The translations under genes were made by a program, and so were the position numbers. 64,000 nt of DNA from Sphaerisporangium corydalis. GTDB lineage: Bacteria; Actinomycetota; Actinomycetes; Streptosporangiales; Streptosporangiaceae. Location of the stretch: the NCBI RefSeq assembly GCF_025506355.1, contig NZ_JANZYP010000034.1, positions 1 to 64,000 of the forward strand, written 5' to 3'. Below the pieces are notes generated by a model. That model saw only the letters and a list, made by a program, of their open reading frames with translations. It was not told the origin of the DNA and did no database searches. This document shows, piece after piece, positions 17,530 to 25,462 of the stretch (its first letter is position 1; each line of letters begins with the position of its first letter).

Positions 17530-19474
17530 TGATCGTCTCTTCCACGGCACGTTGGATGTGTGCGCCCTCTGCAGTGAGAGCGGCGATGGCTCCCTTCAGA
17601 GAGACCGCCTTCTGGTAGATCTCGCCTTGCGCCCGCTGCTGCTCGAATGGCAGGCGGAGGACTCGGAGTCGACGCACATCCACTCGGGACAACGAGGAAG
17701 CCCGGTGTCCCGCCTGCCGGACATTGTCTGGAGCGCGCAGGCAGGCCGCCAGGAACCAGGGGTCTATCACTGAACGGTCCGGTCGGATCAGTTGGAAATG
17801 TGGTCCGAAGATTACGGGCGCCGCGTCCTCCACCCAGAGATCGAACGCTTTCGACATGGCAACCACGATCAGGTCATCCATCGTCGAGGCCGTCAGTTGC
17901 CCGCCGTGCTCCAGGGCATCCTCGCGGCTGATCCATCGGCCACCGTCGGCACCGAGATCGGAGAGAAGCAAGACAGGGACTCCCCCTTGCCCCCGTTCAC
18001 CGAGACGTAGCAGAGGCTCTGGTACCGCGCGGCCTGTGATGATCTCCAGCGCCCCGGACCGCTCTAGCTCGGCGACCGTCACGAAGGAGGGCTTCTCAGG
18101 TGCGGCTGACGGACGGAACCGGGACAGTTCACGGCCAAGCTTGGTGATCTCGGTCAGTTTGGTGTCGAAGGTCGCCCATGACGCTGACAGCATCGCCGCC
18201 GACGACGTTGACGCGGGGATCCGGCGGCTGGGCGTGAGATCTACATGTTCATCGAGCAGCTCGATCACAGGGACGCGGACCGAGCCTTGCTGGGGCGAGT
18301 TGTTACGCGCTCCGGCGATCTGCAGGCTGAGGCCTTCCCATCCGATCATTGTCCGGCCGAGTGAATCGAGGGAACGATGGCCGCTCCCGTCGATGAAAAG
18401 AGGGTCTTCGACAGGTGCCGCCTGGGCGGTCTTGCACAGCACCCAGAGTTGCAGAGCGATGCCGAAAGGCGGAGCCGCTCCCGGCGGAAGCGAGATGACC
18501 GCACGCAGAGTTCCCGTCCGAAGGAGCGCACCTCTAATACTTCGTCCGGCGCGACGCGTAGCCACGGCCGGCGGCAACAGCAGGACCGCCACTCCACCGG
18601 GAGCGAGAGCAGAGACCGCATTCTGCACCCAGGCAAGTTCCGGTTCCGTCCGCAGCGGTTGCCCATAGACCCATCTCGCATCGGTGGCCAGTTCGGCTTG
18701 GCCCCATTCACGTTCGTTCGACGGCGGGACGGAGAGGACCACGTCGAAGACCTCGTCTTGAAAACTGCCGGTCAGGAGGCTGTCGGCCGCAAAAATCACG
18801 GCATCGGAAGCACCTACGAGCTGCAGCCGCAACTCGGCGATCCTGCCGAGGAGAGGATCATGGTCTTGCCCAGCCAGCTTCGCGGCAGGCCATGACCGCT
18901 GCGCTGCGATCAGAACATTTCCCGTACCGCAGGAGGGATCCAGCACCGACGTGACGGCACTGTTATGCCACAAGGCGGCGATAGCGGTCATCAGGTCCGC
19001 CAACGGCGCAGGGGTGGCGGGGATCTGCCTGACGAACGCCTTCAGGAAACGGGCGAAGAGCGCCTCAAGAAAGCCAGATATGTCCTCATTCCCCGCCAGA
19101 TCAACGGCTTGGCTGACGAGCGCTCTGAGTTCGGGATCGTTTCGCACCTCGGATGAGGCTGGCGGCTCGACGCCAGCGAGCTCGGTGCCCACGGCGATGA
19201 TGACCGCACCAATCAGGTCCCGGTCACCGAGAGCCTCGATCCTGGGCCACAAGCTCTTGAGGCCACCGGTCGCCCGTTTGATCTTCTCGTGCCGGAGGAG
19301 CCATCGCTCAATCTCATCGAGAGAAAAGACCGGACTGCTGTCCGTCCCGCCGTTCATCTTCGGAAAGTCGTCGAAACGCCGTCGCCAGTTGCTGACCGCC
19401 GCACGTCCGACTCCAGCCATCCTCGCGGTCTCCGCCAGTGTGATGGTGAACGGTTCTCTCGATGGCTCCGCCAT
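17498..19474 (-). CDS. HTH-N6-adenine methylase-HsdS-like protein with degenerate catalytic motif IV
   Basis: The 658-residue protein has an N-terminal helix-turn-helix (LAETARMAGVGRAAVSNWRR, about 12-32), a helical region, an N6 methylase core with intact SAM motif I (SVLDPSCGTGNVLIAAQ near 181), and a C-terminal region resembling HsdS target-recognition domains (about 450-650, with LRLPFEQQRAQGEIYQKAVS as the usual helical end). The catalytic motif IV, normally NPPF or NPPY followed by N-x-K-D-W-G, reads VVLSVPPSNEREWG near 250: the Asn and the aromatic residue are both replaced. Loss of these residues is expected to abolish methyl transfer while DNA and SAM binding could remain. The gene is convergent with the kinase. 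Its own start ATG follows a GAGGCGAAC purine box. Confidence 0.8.
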   Translation of the reverse strand: MAEPSREPFTITLAETARMAGVGRAAVSNWRRRFDDFPKMNGGTDSSPVFSLDEIERWLLRHEKIKRATGGLKSLWPRIEALGDRDLIGAVIIAVGTELAGVEPPASSEVRNDPELRALVSQAVDLAGNEDISGFLEALFARFLKAFVRQIPATPAPLADLMTAIAALWHNSAVTSVLDPSCGTGNVLIAAQRSWPAAKLAGQDHDPLLGRIAELRLQLVGASDAVIFAADSLLTGSFQDEVFDVVLSVPPSNEREWGQAELATDARWVYGQPLRTEPELAWVQNAVSALAPGGVAVLLLPPAVATRRAGRSIRGALLRTGTLRAVISLPPGAAPPFGIALQLWVLCKTAQAAPVEDPLFIDGSGHRSLDSLGRTMIGWEGLSLQIAGARNNSPQQGSVRVPVIELLDEHVDLTPSRRIPASTSSAAMLSASWATFDTKLTEITKLGRELSRFRPSAAPEKPSFVTVAELERSGALEIITGRAVPEPLLRLGERGQGGVPVLLLSDLGADGGRWISREDALEHGGQLTASTMDDLIVVAMSKAFDLWVEDAAPVIFGPHFQLIRPDRSVIDPWFLAACLRAPDNVRQAGHRASSLSRVDVRRLRVLRLPFEQQRAQGEIYQKAVSLKGAIAALTAEGAHIQRAVEETITTGRLIVPPG

Positions 19475-19497
19475 GTTCGCCTCGCCCTCGTCTTCGT

Positions 19498-19540
19498 TGA
19501 CTCAGTTTACCAACGGGACATGCTGAGTAGCTGAGGGGCC
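19498..19540 (-). promoter_or_regulatory. Candidate promoter of the methylase-like gene
   Basis: On the minus strand TAAACT (19509-19504) fits the actinobacterial -10 pattern TANNNT and would start transcription about 23 bases before the ATG at 19474. No good -35 was seen. A weak call, supported by position and by low local GC. Confidence 0.35.
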
Positions 19541-19658
19541 ACTGCTCCCCCGCAGTTTCTTGGATTCAGGGGCGAAGATGACACGCAGGCCCATGGCCTT
19601 GTCGGCTCGACGGTCGAGCGAGGGCGATTAGGGTGAGTTTCTCCGGTCGGCCAATGGT

Positions 19659-19840
19659 TCAGATGAACAGGACGGCGGTCTCGCGTACGCAGACGTCACG
19701 GGGCTGCACGACCTTGTTGGTGACCGTGAACTCCTGCGGGGACCGGCACCGGTAGTGATGATCGCGACGTTCACACGACGGTCGCAGCCATTTGTGCAGG
19801 TGAGGTAGGGATCGGTGAAGTTGTGCCGATCAGTGTTTGG
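19659..19840 (-). pseudogene. Decayed fragment of an unrecognised gene
   Basis: Two frames with strongly GC-biased third positions join here: NFTDPYLTCTNGCDRRVN at about 19815-19770, then DHHYRCRSPQEFTVTNKVV and PRDVCVRETAVLFI ending at a stop at 19659. They look like one former reading frame broken by a small indel. Several cysteines suggest a former metal-binding protein. No family is claimed. The rest of 19525-19900 shows nothing recognisable. Confidence 0.4.
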
Positions 19841-19900
19841 GTAACGTGGCGGCGGAGATCGTAGGCGGCGAGCATCGCCTACCACCTGCCGCCGAGTCCG

Positions 19901-20389
19901 TCAGCTGGGGTGTTCTGTGGTCCACCTGAAGGCCGCTGCCATGTGGGTCGCGCCTTCGCGGAGGTAGAAGCGGTGTGCCTCGGTTCGGGAGACGCCAGAC
20001 TCCAGGAAGACGTAGTCGGCGCCATGGTCGAGGGCCCATGCTCTGGCGGCCGTCAGCAGGGCGGTGCCAACGCCTTGGGAGCGCCATTCGGGGTGCACCG
20101 CCAGGTCCTCGATCGAGGCCCGGCGGCCGAAGCGCACCGACAGGATGTCCAGGTAGACGCTGGCCACGCCGACCAGCTGATCCTGGTCCGAGCGGGCTTC
20201 GAACAGCGCGGCGTCCTTGGAGGCGAGGACCCGCGTGGTGCGCTCGATGGCGCGGTCGCGGTCCCAATCCGGGGGACGGCTGCCGGGCGGGGCGAAGAGC
20301 CACTCCAGCCCCGTCACGAACTCGGCCTCGGCACCTGGCTGGGACCGTCGAACCTGAATGCTCATCGAAGCGCGTCCGGTGGACACCAT
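19901..20389 (-). CDS. GNAT-family N-acetyltransferase
   Basis: GNAT enzymes move an acetyl group from acetyl-CoA to an amine. In this 162-residue protein the acetyl-CoA-binding motif A is clear: IEDLAVHPEWRSQGVGTALL, with the R-x-x-G-x-G pyrophosphate loop, followed by motif B (DYVFLESGVSRTEAHRFYLR), which includes the conserved Tyr. The substrate cannot be inferred. The ATG at 20389 follows GGAAGGAG at six bases, which decides the start over an internal ATG at 20365. It is transcribed alone, divergent from the AraC-type regulator at 20646. Confidence 0.82.
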   Translation of the reverse strand: MVSTGRASMSIQVRRSQPGAEAEFVTGLEWLFAPPGSRPPDWDRDRAIERTTRVLASKDAALFEARSDQDQLVGVASVYLDILSVRFGRRASIEDLAVHPEWRSQGVGTALLTAARAWALDHGADYVFLESGVSRTEAHRFYLREGATHMAAAFRWTTEHPS

Positions 20390-20645
20390 CTCAGCTCCTT
20401 CCGCGATCAGGCACCGCGCTCATGAGAAATGGGCGCGCCCACAATAGCGCAGCGGACTTCTCCCCCGATCGAGCTCCCGGCCGCGGCCGCCCAGCCGGTG
20501 GTCCTGGCCCGCACGGCACCCATGTAGCGCATGCACAGCTCAGCGCCGTACCGTCGCGTTCGTTCGGCCGGCTGATCGGATCGGATCGCTGCGGTCGGGT
20601 AGGGCCGGGGCTGTTCCGGCAGGGTTGACGTCGGAGGGAGGTCCG

Positions 20646-21515
20646 ATGATCTCGGCGCTCAACAAGCTTGTCGATCTCGTCGAGGAGCACCTCGGCGAGG
20701 AGATCGACGTCCACCTGCTGGCCAGGGAAGTCGGCACGACCGAGTACCACCTGCGCCGGATGTTCTCGTCGTTGGCCGGCATGCCGCTGTCGGAGTACGT
20801 GCGCCGCCGCCGCATGACCGTCGCCGCCGCCGACGTCGTCCGGGGCGAGGACGATCTGCTGAGCATCGCCGTCCGGCACGGATACGGCTCGGCCGAGGCG
20901 TTCGGACGTGCGTTCCGCGCGGTCCACGGTTCCGGCCCCGGGGACGTGCGCCGCGACGGAGGCCCCCTGCGTGCACAACCGCAGCTCAGGTTCCGCCTGA
21001 CCGTCGAAGGGAGCATCCCCATGGACACCCGCATCATCGACCGCCCCGCGTTCCGGCTGGTCGGACACGCGGCCCGGGTTCCGCTCATCCACCAGGGCGT
21101 CAACCCGCACATCCAGCGGCACATCACCGCGCTGCCGCAGGAGGAGCATCTCCGGCTGAAGGCCCTCGGCGACACAGAACCAGGGGGCCTGCTGCAAGTC
21201 TGCGCCGACCTCGACCCGGACGGCACAGAGGGTAGCGAACTGACCTACCTGCACGGGGTCGCCGTCTCCCGGGACACGCCGGCCCCCGACGACCTCGACG
21301 CCATCGAGGTGCCGGCCGGCATGTGGGCGGTCTTCCGTACCGCCGGACCGCATCCGCAGGCGCTGCAGACGACCTGGGCGGCGACCGTGACCGAGTGGTT
21401 CCCCTCCAACCCCTGGCGTATGCGGCCAGGTCCGTCGATCGTCACGGTCCTCGAGCGCGCGGATGACTTCAGCACGGCGACATGCGAGCTGTGGTTACCC
21501 GTCGAACCTGCCTGA
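20646..21515 (+). CDS. AraC-family regulator with GyrI-like effector domain
   Basis: This 289-residue protein has an N-terminal pair of AraC-type helix-turn-helices (LVDLVEEHLGEEIDVHLLAR, then LLSIAVRHGYGSAEAFGRAF, about 5-105). A GyrI-like small-molecule-binding domain follows from about 120 (MDTRIIDRPAFRLVGHAARV, ending ATCELWLPV). This layout, as in the Rob and SoxS/TipA-related regulators, senses lipophilic or antibiotic-like ligands. The start is ATG 20646, after CGGAGGGAGG at five bases; an in-frame ATG at 20625 is less good. The target is unknown; it may regulate itself or the GNAT gene opposite. Confidence 0.85.
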   Translation: MISALNKLVDLVEEHLGEEIDVHLLAREVGTTEYHLRRMFSSLAGMPLSEYVRRRRMTVAAADVVRGEDDLLSIAVRHGYGSAEAFGRAFRAVHGSGPGDVRRDGGPLRAQPQLRFRLTVEGSIPMDTRIIDRPAFRLVGHAARVPLIHQGVNPHIQRHITALPQEEHLRLKALGDTEPGGLLQVCADLDPDGTEGSELTYLHGVAVSRDTPAPDDLDAIEVPAGMWAVFRTAGPHPQALQTTWAATVTEWFPSNPWRMRPGPSIVTVLERADDFSTATCELWLPVEPA

Positions 21516-21561
21516 TGGACCGCGGTGCTGATTTCGGCGTCGGGCCCCGTGCGATGGCCGG

Positions 21562-22407
21562 TCAGAAGCGGTAGTGCAGGATCGTGGTGCCGACCATCCG
21601 CGACAGGGTGGGGCTGGGTGCGACCAGGCGGGCGGCCAGCCGTCCGCCCAGCGACATGTGGGCCAGCTCGGGCGCCCGCGTCAGGAAGATCTCCTCGACC
21701 AGCCGCAGCCTGGGGGCCCATCGTTCGGGCGCGTGGGGGTCGTTGAAGCCGGGGTTGGCGACGCCCCCGGTGATGGCGGCGAAGCCGCGCAGGTGCTTGA
21801 GCGCCCAGACGGCGTACGTGGTGTAGGCGTTGAAGGCCAGGTCGCCGCCGGAGAAGTGGTGAGTGAGCCGGTTGAGCAGCGCCACGAGGTCGTCCTGGGA
21901 GAGGAACCCGATCAGGCCGTCGGCCACGATCACGGTCGGCCGGTCGGCGGGAACGGCGTCCAGCCAGTGGGGATCGGTCAGGTCCGCGGCGAGGTGGTGG
22001 GCGCCGGCGCGCTCGGGCAGCAGGTGCCGCCGCAGGGCCACGATCTCGGGGAAGTCGACGTCGTACCACTCGACACCGTCGGGCGGATCCACCCGGAAGA
22101 CCCTGCCGTCCAGGCCGGCGCCCAGGTCCAGCACGAGCGCGCCGGGGTGACGGGCGACGAACCCACCCACCACCTCGTCCAGCCGCTTGGCCCGCACGGC
22201 GATGTCGAAGACCCTGGTGCGCTCGTCCATGAGCCGGCTGGCGAGCGCGGGGAAGCGGGAGAGGTCGTATCCGGTCCGGCCGAGGATCTCGTCGGCCATG
22301 GCGTCGCCGAGGAAGGGGTGCGGCAGGCGGCTGTCGAGCGCCCTGCCGCCCAGGGTCAGGAACAGGCTCTCCTGCGCCGGCGTCAGTGCCGGAAGGGCGA
22401 TGCCCAT
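21562..22407 (-). CDS. LCM-type class I SAM-dependent methyltransferase
   Basis: The 281-residue protein belongs to the leucine carboxyl methyltransferase-like superfamily: SAM motif I in GALVLDLGAGLDGRVFRV near residue 95, the acidic WYDVDFPEIVALRR near 120, and VIVADGLIGFLSQDD near 160. Members in actinomycetes often methylate carboxyl or hydroxyl groups of small metabolites; the substrate here is unknown. It starts five bases after the stop of the TetR-type regulator at 22413, so the two form an operon in which the regulator comes first, and the regulator probably controls this gene. Confidence 0.8.
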   Translation of the reverse strand: MGIALPALTPAQESLFLTLGGRALDSRLPHPFLGDAMADEILGRTGYDLSRFPALASRLMDERTRVFDIAVRAKRLDEVVGGFVARHPGALVLDLGAGLDGRVFRVDPPDGVEWYDVDFPEIVALRRHLLPERAGAHHLAADLTDPHWLDAVPADRPTVIVADGLIGFLSQDDLVALLNRLTHHFSGGDLAFNAYTTYAVWALKHLRGFAAITGGVANPGFNDPHAPERWAPRLRLVEEIFLTRAPELAHMSLGGRLAARLVAPSPTLSRMVGTTILHYRF

Positions 22408-22412
22408 GGTGG

Positions 22413-23189
22413 TCAGTTCTCTTCCCGTCGTGGTTCGGATGCTTCGCGTCGTGGTTCGGGCGCTTGCCGTCGTGGTTCGGGCGCTTCGAGTCGTGGTTCG
22501 GATGCTTCGCGTCGTGGTTCGGATGCTTCCCCCTGGGGTTCGGATGGGCGCGTGGCGTCCCAGGCCTCCTGCGCGGTCTTGAGCGGCGTGTCGTCGAGGT
22601 AGAGCCCGTGGGTGTACAGCTCCAGCGCCGGCAGCGCCAGCCTGGCCATCACCTCGGGGCCGACGCGCTCGTGGCCCAGCGCGCGCGCCAGAGGAGGGGC
22701 CATGGTCAGCGTCGCCATGCTGACCATGACGCTCAGCACCGCCAGCGCCCGCGGGTCCGAGGACGGCCGCATCGTGCCGTCCCGCGCCCCGGCCCTGAAG
22801 ACGGCCTCGGACTCCTCCACCAGCGTGTTCACGAACGTGCCCGCGGCGGGCACGTCCTCCTGGATCGCGCGGGCCATGTACCGCACGAGCACCTGGTACT
22901 CCTCGGGGTTCGACAGGTACACGGTGGCCAGGTCCCGCACCCCGTCGGGACGGCCCGCGGTGCGCGCCCTGGTGGTGAGCACGTGCAGCACGTGCTCGTC
23001 GCAGGTGGCGCGCAGCCCGTCCTTGCTGCCGAAGTGATGGGAGATCAGGCCGATGCTGACACCGGCCTCGGCGGCGATGGCCCGCAGGTTCGCCCTCTGG
23101 AAGCCGTCGCGGGCGAAGTGGGCGACGGCGATGTTGCGGATCTTCGCCCGGGCGGTCAGATCCTCTGGAGGCGGCTGCGCTGAACTCAT
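22413..23189 (-). CDS. TetR-family regulator with repetitive Glu-Pro-Arg tail
   Basis: The N-terminal helix-turn-helix is typical (IAAEAGVSIGLISHHFGSKD, about 35-55), followed by a helical ligand-binding region. After about residue 210 the protein has an unusual tail of 7-residue units (SEPRREA, SEPRLEA, PEPRRQA) encoded by six 21-base repeats at 22426-22551. The chosen start is ATG 23189 (MSSAQPPPEDLTARAKIRN); the frame is open to 23249, but this ATG lies just at a large concentric palindrome that is the likely autoregulatory operator. The repetitive tail is probably disordered; it may be dispensable. It forms an operon with the methyltransferase downstream. Confidence 0.82.
   Translation of the reverse strand: MSSAQPPPEDLTARAKIRNIAVAHFARDGFQRANLRAIAAEAGVSIGLISHHFGSKDGLRATCDEHVLHVLTTRARTAGRPDGVRDLATVYLSNPEEYQVLVRYMARAIQEDVPAAGTFVNTLVEESEAVFRAGARDGTMRPSSDPRALAVLSVMVSMATLTMAPPLARALGHERVGPEVMARLALPALELYTHGLYLDDTPLKTAQEAWDATRPSEPQGEASEPRREASEPRLEAPEPRRQAPEPRREASEPRREEN
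22426..22551. repeat. Six tandem 21-bp repeats inside the TetR gene
   Basis: The units begin at 22426, 22447, 22468, 22489, 22510 and 22531 (core cgtcgtggttcggatgcttcg on the plus strand); the last is the most diverged. As 21 is a multiple of three, copy-number change keeps the frame and only lengthens the Glu-Pro-Arg tail. It is not a CRISPR: the units abut without spacers. Confidence 0.9.
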
Positions 23190-23215
23190 TTTCAGTATAC
23201 TAAACGTGTGTTCAG
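23180..23215. promoter_or_regulatory. 36-bp concentric palindrome at the TetR start (operator candidate)
   Basis: An inner palindrome AGTATACT (23194-23201), extended to TT-AGTATACT-AA with single mismatches, is centred on the same point as outer arms CTGAAC (23180-23185) and GTTCAG (23210-23215). The centre coincides exactly. It covers the start codon of the TetR gene, consistent with autorepression. Confidence 0.6.
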
Positions 23216-23268
23216 TCACTAGGCAAGCCGACAGTGGACTCAGGGGCACGACCGCCGTCTCGGCAGTC

Positions 23269-23826
23269 CTACGGGGCTCGTGTCCCGGGTTCGCCGGGCC
23301 GTGCGTCGTCGTGGAAGCGCGCGAGTCGTGCCTGCGTCTGCGTGAGGGTGACGTGGTGCCCCCGCTCGCAGTGCACCTCGGCCGTGAGGTGACCGCCGCA
23401 CTCCGCGTGGACGAACTCCACGCCCGTCTTCGACTGGAGGCTCTCGCCCCACTCCATCAGCGCCACGAGCACCGGGAAGAGCGCGCGGCCGCGCGGTGTG
23501 AGGACGTATTCGGATCGCGTCCGGGCCCCCGGCTCGCGGTAGGGGCGCCGGGTGAGCAGTTCGTCGGCGACCATCTGCTTCAGCCGGCCGGCCGTGACCG
23601 CCTCGCTCAGGCCCGTGCGCCGGACCAGGTCCTCGAAGCGGTTCGCGCCGTAGTACACCTCGCGGAGCAGGATCATGGCCGACCGGGTGCCGACGACCTC
23701 CAGGGCGCGTTCGATGGAGCACCAGCCCTGCGCCGTCCAGGCGTCGCGGTCGGCGAACGGACCGACGAGGGTGATCACGTCGTCGCCGCCTTGGGCGCTG
23801 TGCGCACTCTCCGTCATGCCCGCCAT
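23269..23826 (-). CDS. HxlR-family transcriptional regulator
   Basis: The 185-residue protein has the HxlR winged-helix core: WCSIERALEVVGTRSAMILL, then FEDLVRRTGLSEAVTAGRLK as recognition helix and YVLTPRGRALFPVLVALMEW. The C-terminal extension (CGGHLTAEVHCERGHHVTL) has His and Cys residues. HxlR regulators respond to reactive electrophiles or drugs. It is divergent from an MFS pump gene with a 49-base gap carrying an inverted repeat, so it most likely regulates that pump. The start is ATG 23826; a second ATG at 23817 is equally possible. Confidence 0.85.
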   Translation of the reverse strand: MAGMTESAHSAQGGDDVITLVGPFADRDAWTAQGWCSIERALEVVGTRSAMILLREVYYGANRFEDLVRRTGLSEAVTAGRLKQMVADELLTRRPYREPGARTRSEYVLTPRGRALFPVLVALMEWGESLQSKTGVEFVHAECGGHLTAEVHCERGHHVTLTQTQARLARFHDDARPGEPGTRAP

Positions 23827-23833
23827 CCTACGC

Positions 23834-23894
23834 CCTGGCTATGAGTGGCAATAGTCAGGTGTTATCGTCCTCACTATGGAAATGCATAGCCAGG
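23834..23894. promoter_or_regulatory. Inverted repeat in the HxlR/MFS divergent promoter
   Basis: The ten-base arm CCTGGCTATG (23834-23843) is repeated inverted as CATAGCCAGG at 23885-23894, the second arm lying at the start of the pump gene. A smaller imperfect dyad, TGGCTAT/ATAGTCA, overlaps the first arm. These are good candidates for HxlR binding on both sides of the pump promoter. Confidence 0.5.
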
Positions 23895-25462
23895 TGGGAG
23901 AAGTCCCCAGACCGGCCGTCATCCGGCGCGACGACGGGCGCCCCGGCCCCGGGGGTCGCCGGCGCTGGCTCGGCCTGTTCGTCGTGTGCCTGGGCGTGAT
24001 GATGGCCTTCGTCAACGTGTCCTCGACCATCTCCTCCCTCGGCGCCATCCAGGACGACCTGCGCGCCTCGGCCGGCACGCTCGTGTGGATCACCAGCGCC
24101 TACAGCCTCGCGGTGGTGAGCCTGGTCATGTCGGCCGGGACGCTGGGCGACCTGGTCGGGCGGCGGCTGGTGTTCGTCTCCGGCGCCGTCCTGTTCTCCG
24201 CCGGCAGCCTGGCCGCCTTCCTCGCCGACGGCTCCGGCACGCTGATCGCCGCGCAGGCCGTCATGGGCGTGGGCGGCGCCGCCGTGCTGCCCACGAGCCT
24301 CACCATCGTCAGCGTCGCGTTCACCGACCCGCACGAGCGCACCACCGCGATCAGCGTCTGGGCCGCGTGCTCGGGCCTGGGCCTGGCGGTGGGACCGCTG
24401 GTCGCCGGAGCCCTGCTGGAGCGCTTCTCCTGGCATCCCGTCTATCTCATCAACCTCGTCATCGGCGCGACGGCCGCGCTCCTGTCGCCGCTGTTCGTCC
24501 ACGAGAGCAAGCACCCGTCACGCCGCCTGGACCCGGCGGGGGTCCTGCTCGGCACCGTGACGATCGCCTCGGCGACGTACGCGATCATCCAGGGCGGCGC
24601 GACCGGATACACCAGCGCGCCCATCATCGCCGCGTACGCGGTCTTCGCCCTCTCGCTGGCCCTGTTCGTCCGGGTGGAACTGCGCCACCACGACCCGATG
24701 CTCGACCTGCGCCTGTTCCGCAGCCTCTCGTTCACGGCCGTGATGGGTGTGGCCGCCACGACGATGTTCGGGTTCGTCGGCATCTCCCTGCTCACCGTCC
24801 TCTACCTGGAACGGGTCCACCAGGTCAGCGCCCTGGGCACGGGCGTGCGGCTGCTGGCCATGTTCGCGACGTACGTGGCCGTCAGCGCCGTCGCTTCGCG
24901 CCTGGTCCGCAGGGTCGGCTTCACCGTCATGCTCACCGGGGGCCTTGTGCTCATGGGAGCCGGGGCCCTGGCCCTGCTGGCCGTCGGCCCCTTCGACGGA
25001 TTCGACGCCATATGGCCCGGCCTCCTCCTGGCCGGCGTCGGCTCGGGCCTGCTCGTCGCGCCCTCCTCATCCGCCGCCGTCAGCAGCGTCCCCCCGCTTC
25101 AGGCCGGCATGGCCGCCTCGGCCGTCAACATGGCCCGCCAGCTCGGCGGCGTCCTCGGACCCAGCGTGCTGGGCACCATCGTCACGAGCCGCTTCCCCCG
25201 CGACCTCCGTGAGCGGCTCGTGGACGCCGGGCTTCCCGGCCCCGGCGCCGACCAGGTCGTCACGGGCGCCGCGCACGGAGGCGGCACCACCGGGCTCCCC
25301 GCCTCGCTGGCGAGGACGGTGAACATCGCGGTCGCGCAGGCCTTCACCGACGCGGTCCACCTGGGCCTGCTCATCGGCGGGATCGTCCTGCTGGCCATGG
25401 CCGTTCCCGCCGCTCTCTACGTACGCCACCGCCTGCCGGGCGGCGGCGGTCCGGCGGTGTGA
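23876..25462 (+). CDS. MFS drug efflux transporter, DHA2 (EmrB/QacA-like) family
   Basis: The 528-residue protein has about 14 hydrophobic segments, the hallmark of the DHA2 (14-TMS) proton-driven multidrug exporters. Seen: motif A-like LGDLVGRRLVFVSGAVLF in the loop after the second segment, and a motif C-like Gly/Pro-rich helix (SGLGLAVGPLVAGALLE) in the fifth. The N-terminus is cytoplasmic and rich in Pro/Arg. The start is ATG 23876, with a second ATG at 23882. Its stop abuts the stop of the convergent TetR gene with no gap. Likely repressed by the HxlR protein opposite. Confidence 0.87.
   Translation: MEMHSQVGEVPRPAVIRRDDGRPGPGGRRRWLGLFVVCLGVMMAFVNVSSTISSLGAIQDDLRASAGTLVWITSAYSLAVVSLVMSAGTLGDLVGRRLVFVSGAVLFSAGSLAAFLADGSGTLIAAQAVMGVGGAAVLPTSLTIVSVAFTDPHERTTAISVWAACSGLGLAVGPLVAGALLERFSWHPVYLINLVIGATAALLSPLFVHESKHPSRRLDPAGVLLGTVTIASATYAIIQGGATGYTSAPIIAAYAVFALSLALFVRVELRHHDPMLDLRLFRSLSFTAVMGVAATTMFGFVGISLLTVLYLERVHQVSALGTGVRLLAMFATYVAVSAVASRLVRRVGFTVMLTGGLVLMGAGALALLAVGPFDGFDAIWPGLLLAGVGSGLLVAPSSSAAVSSVPPLQAGMAASAVNMARQLGGVLGPSVLGTIVTSRFPRDLRERLVDAGLPGPGADQVVTGAAHGGGTTGLPASLARTVNIAVAQAFTDAVHLGLLIGGIVLLAMAVPAALYVRHRLPGGGGPAV

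Noticed and set aside
16108-19474. BREX or Pgl system from kinase plus methylase
   Set aside because: No PglZ, BrxC or BrxL-like gene; the kinase is not PglW-like in length, and the methylase motif IV is degenerate.
17498-19474. Ordinary type I restriction-modification methylase
   Set aside because: No HsdR or separate HsdS gene adjacent, and the catalytic NPPY/F motif is missing.
22426-22551. CRISPR array
   Set aside because: Six 21-base units abut directly without spacers and lie inside a coding frame.
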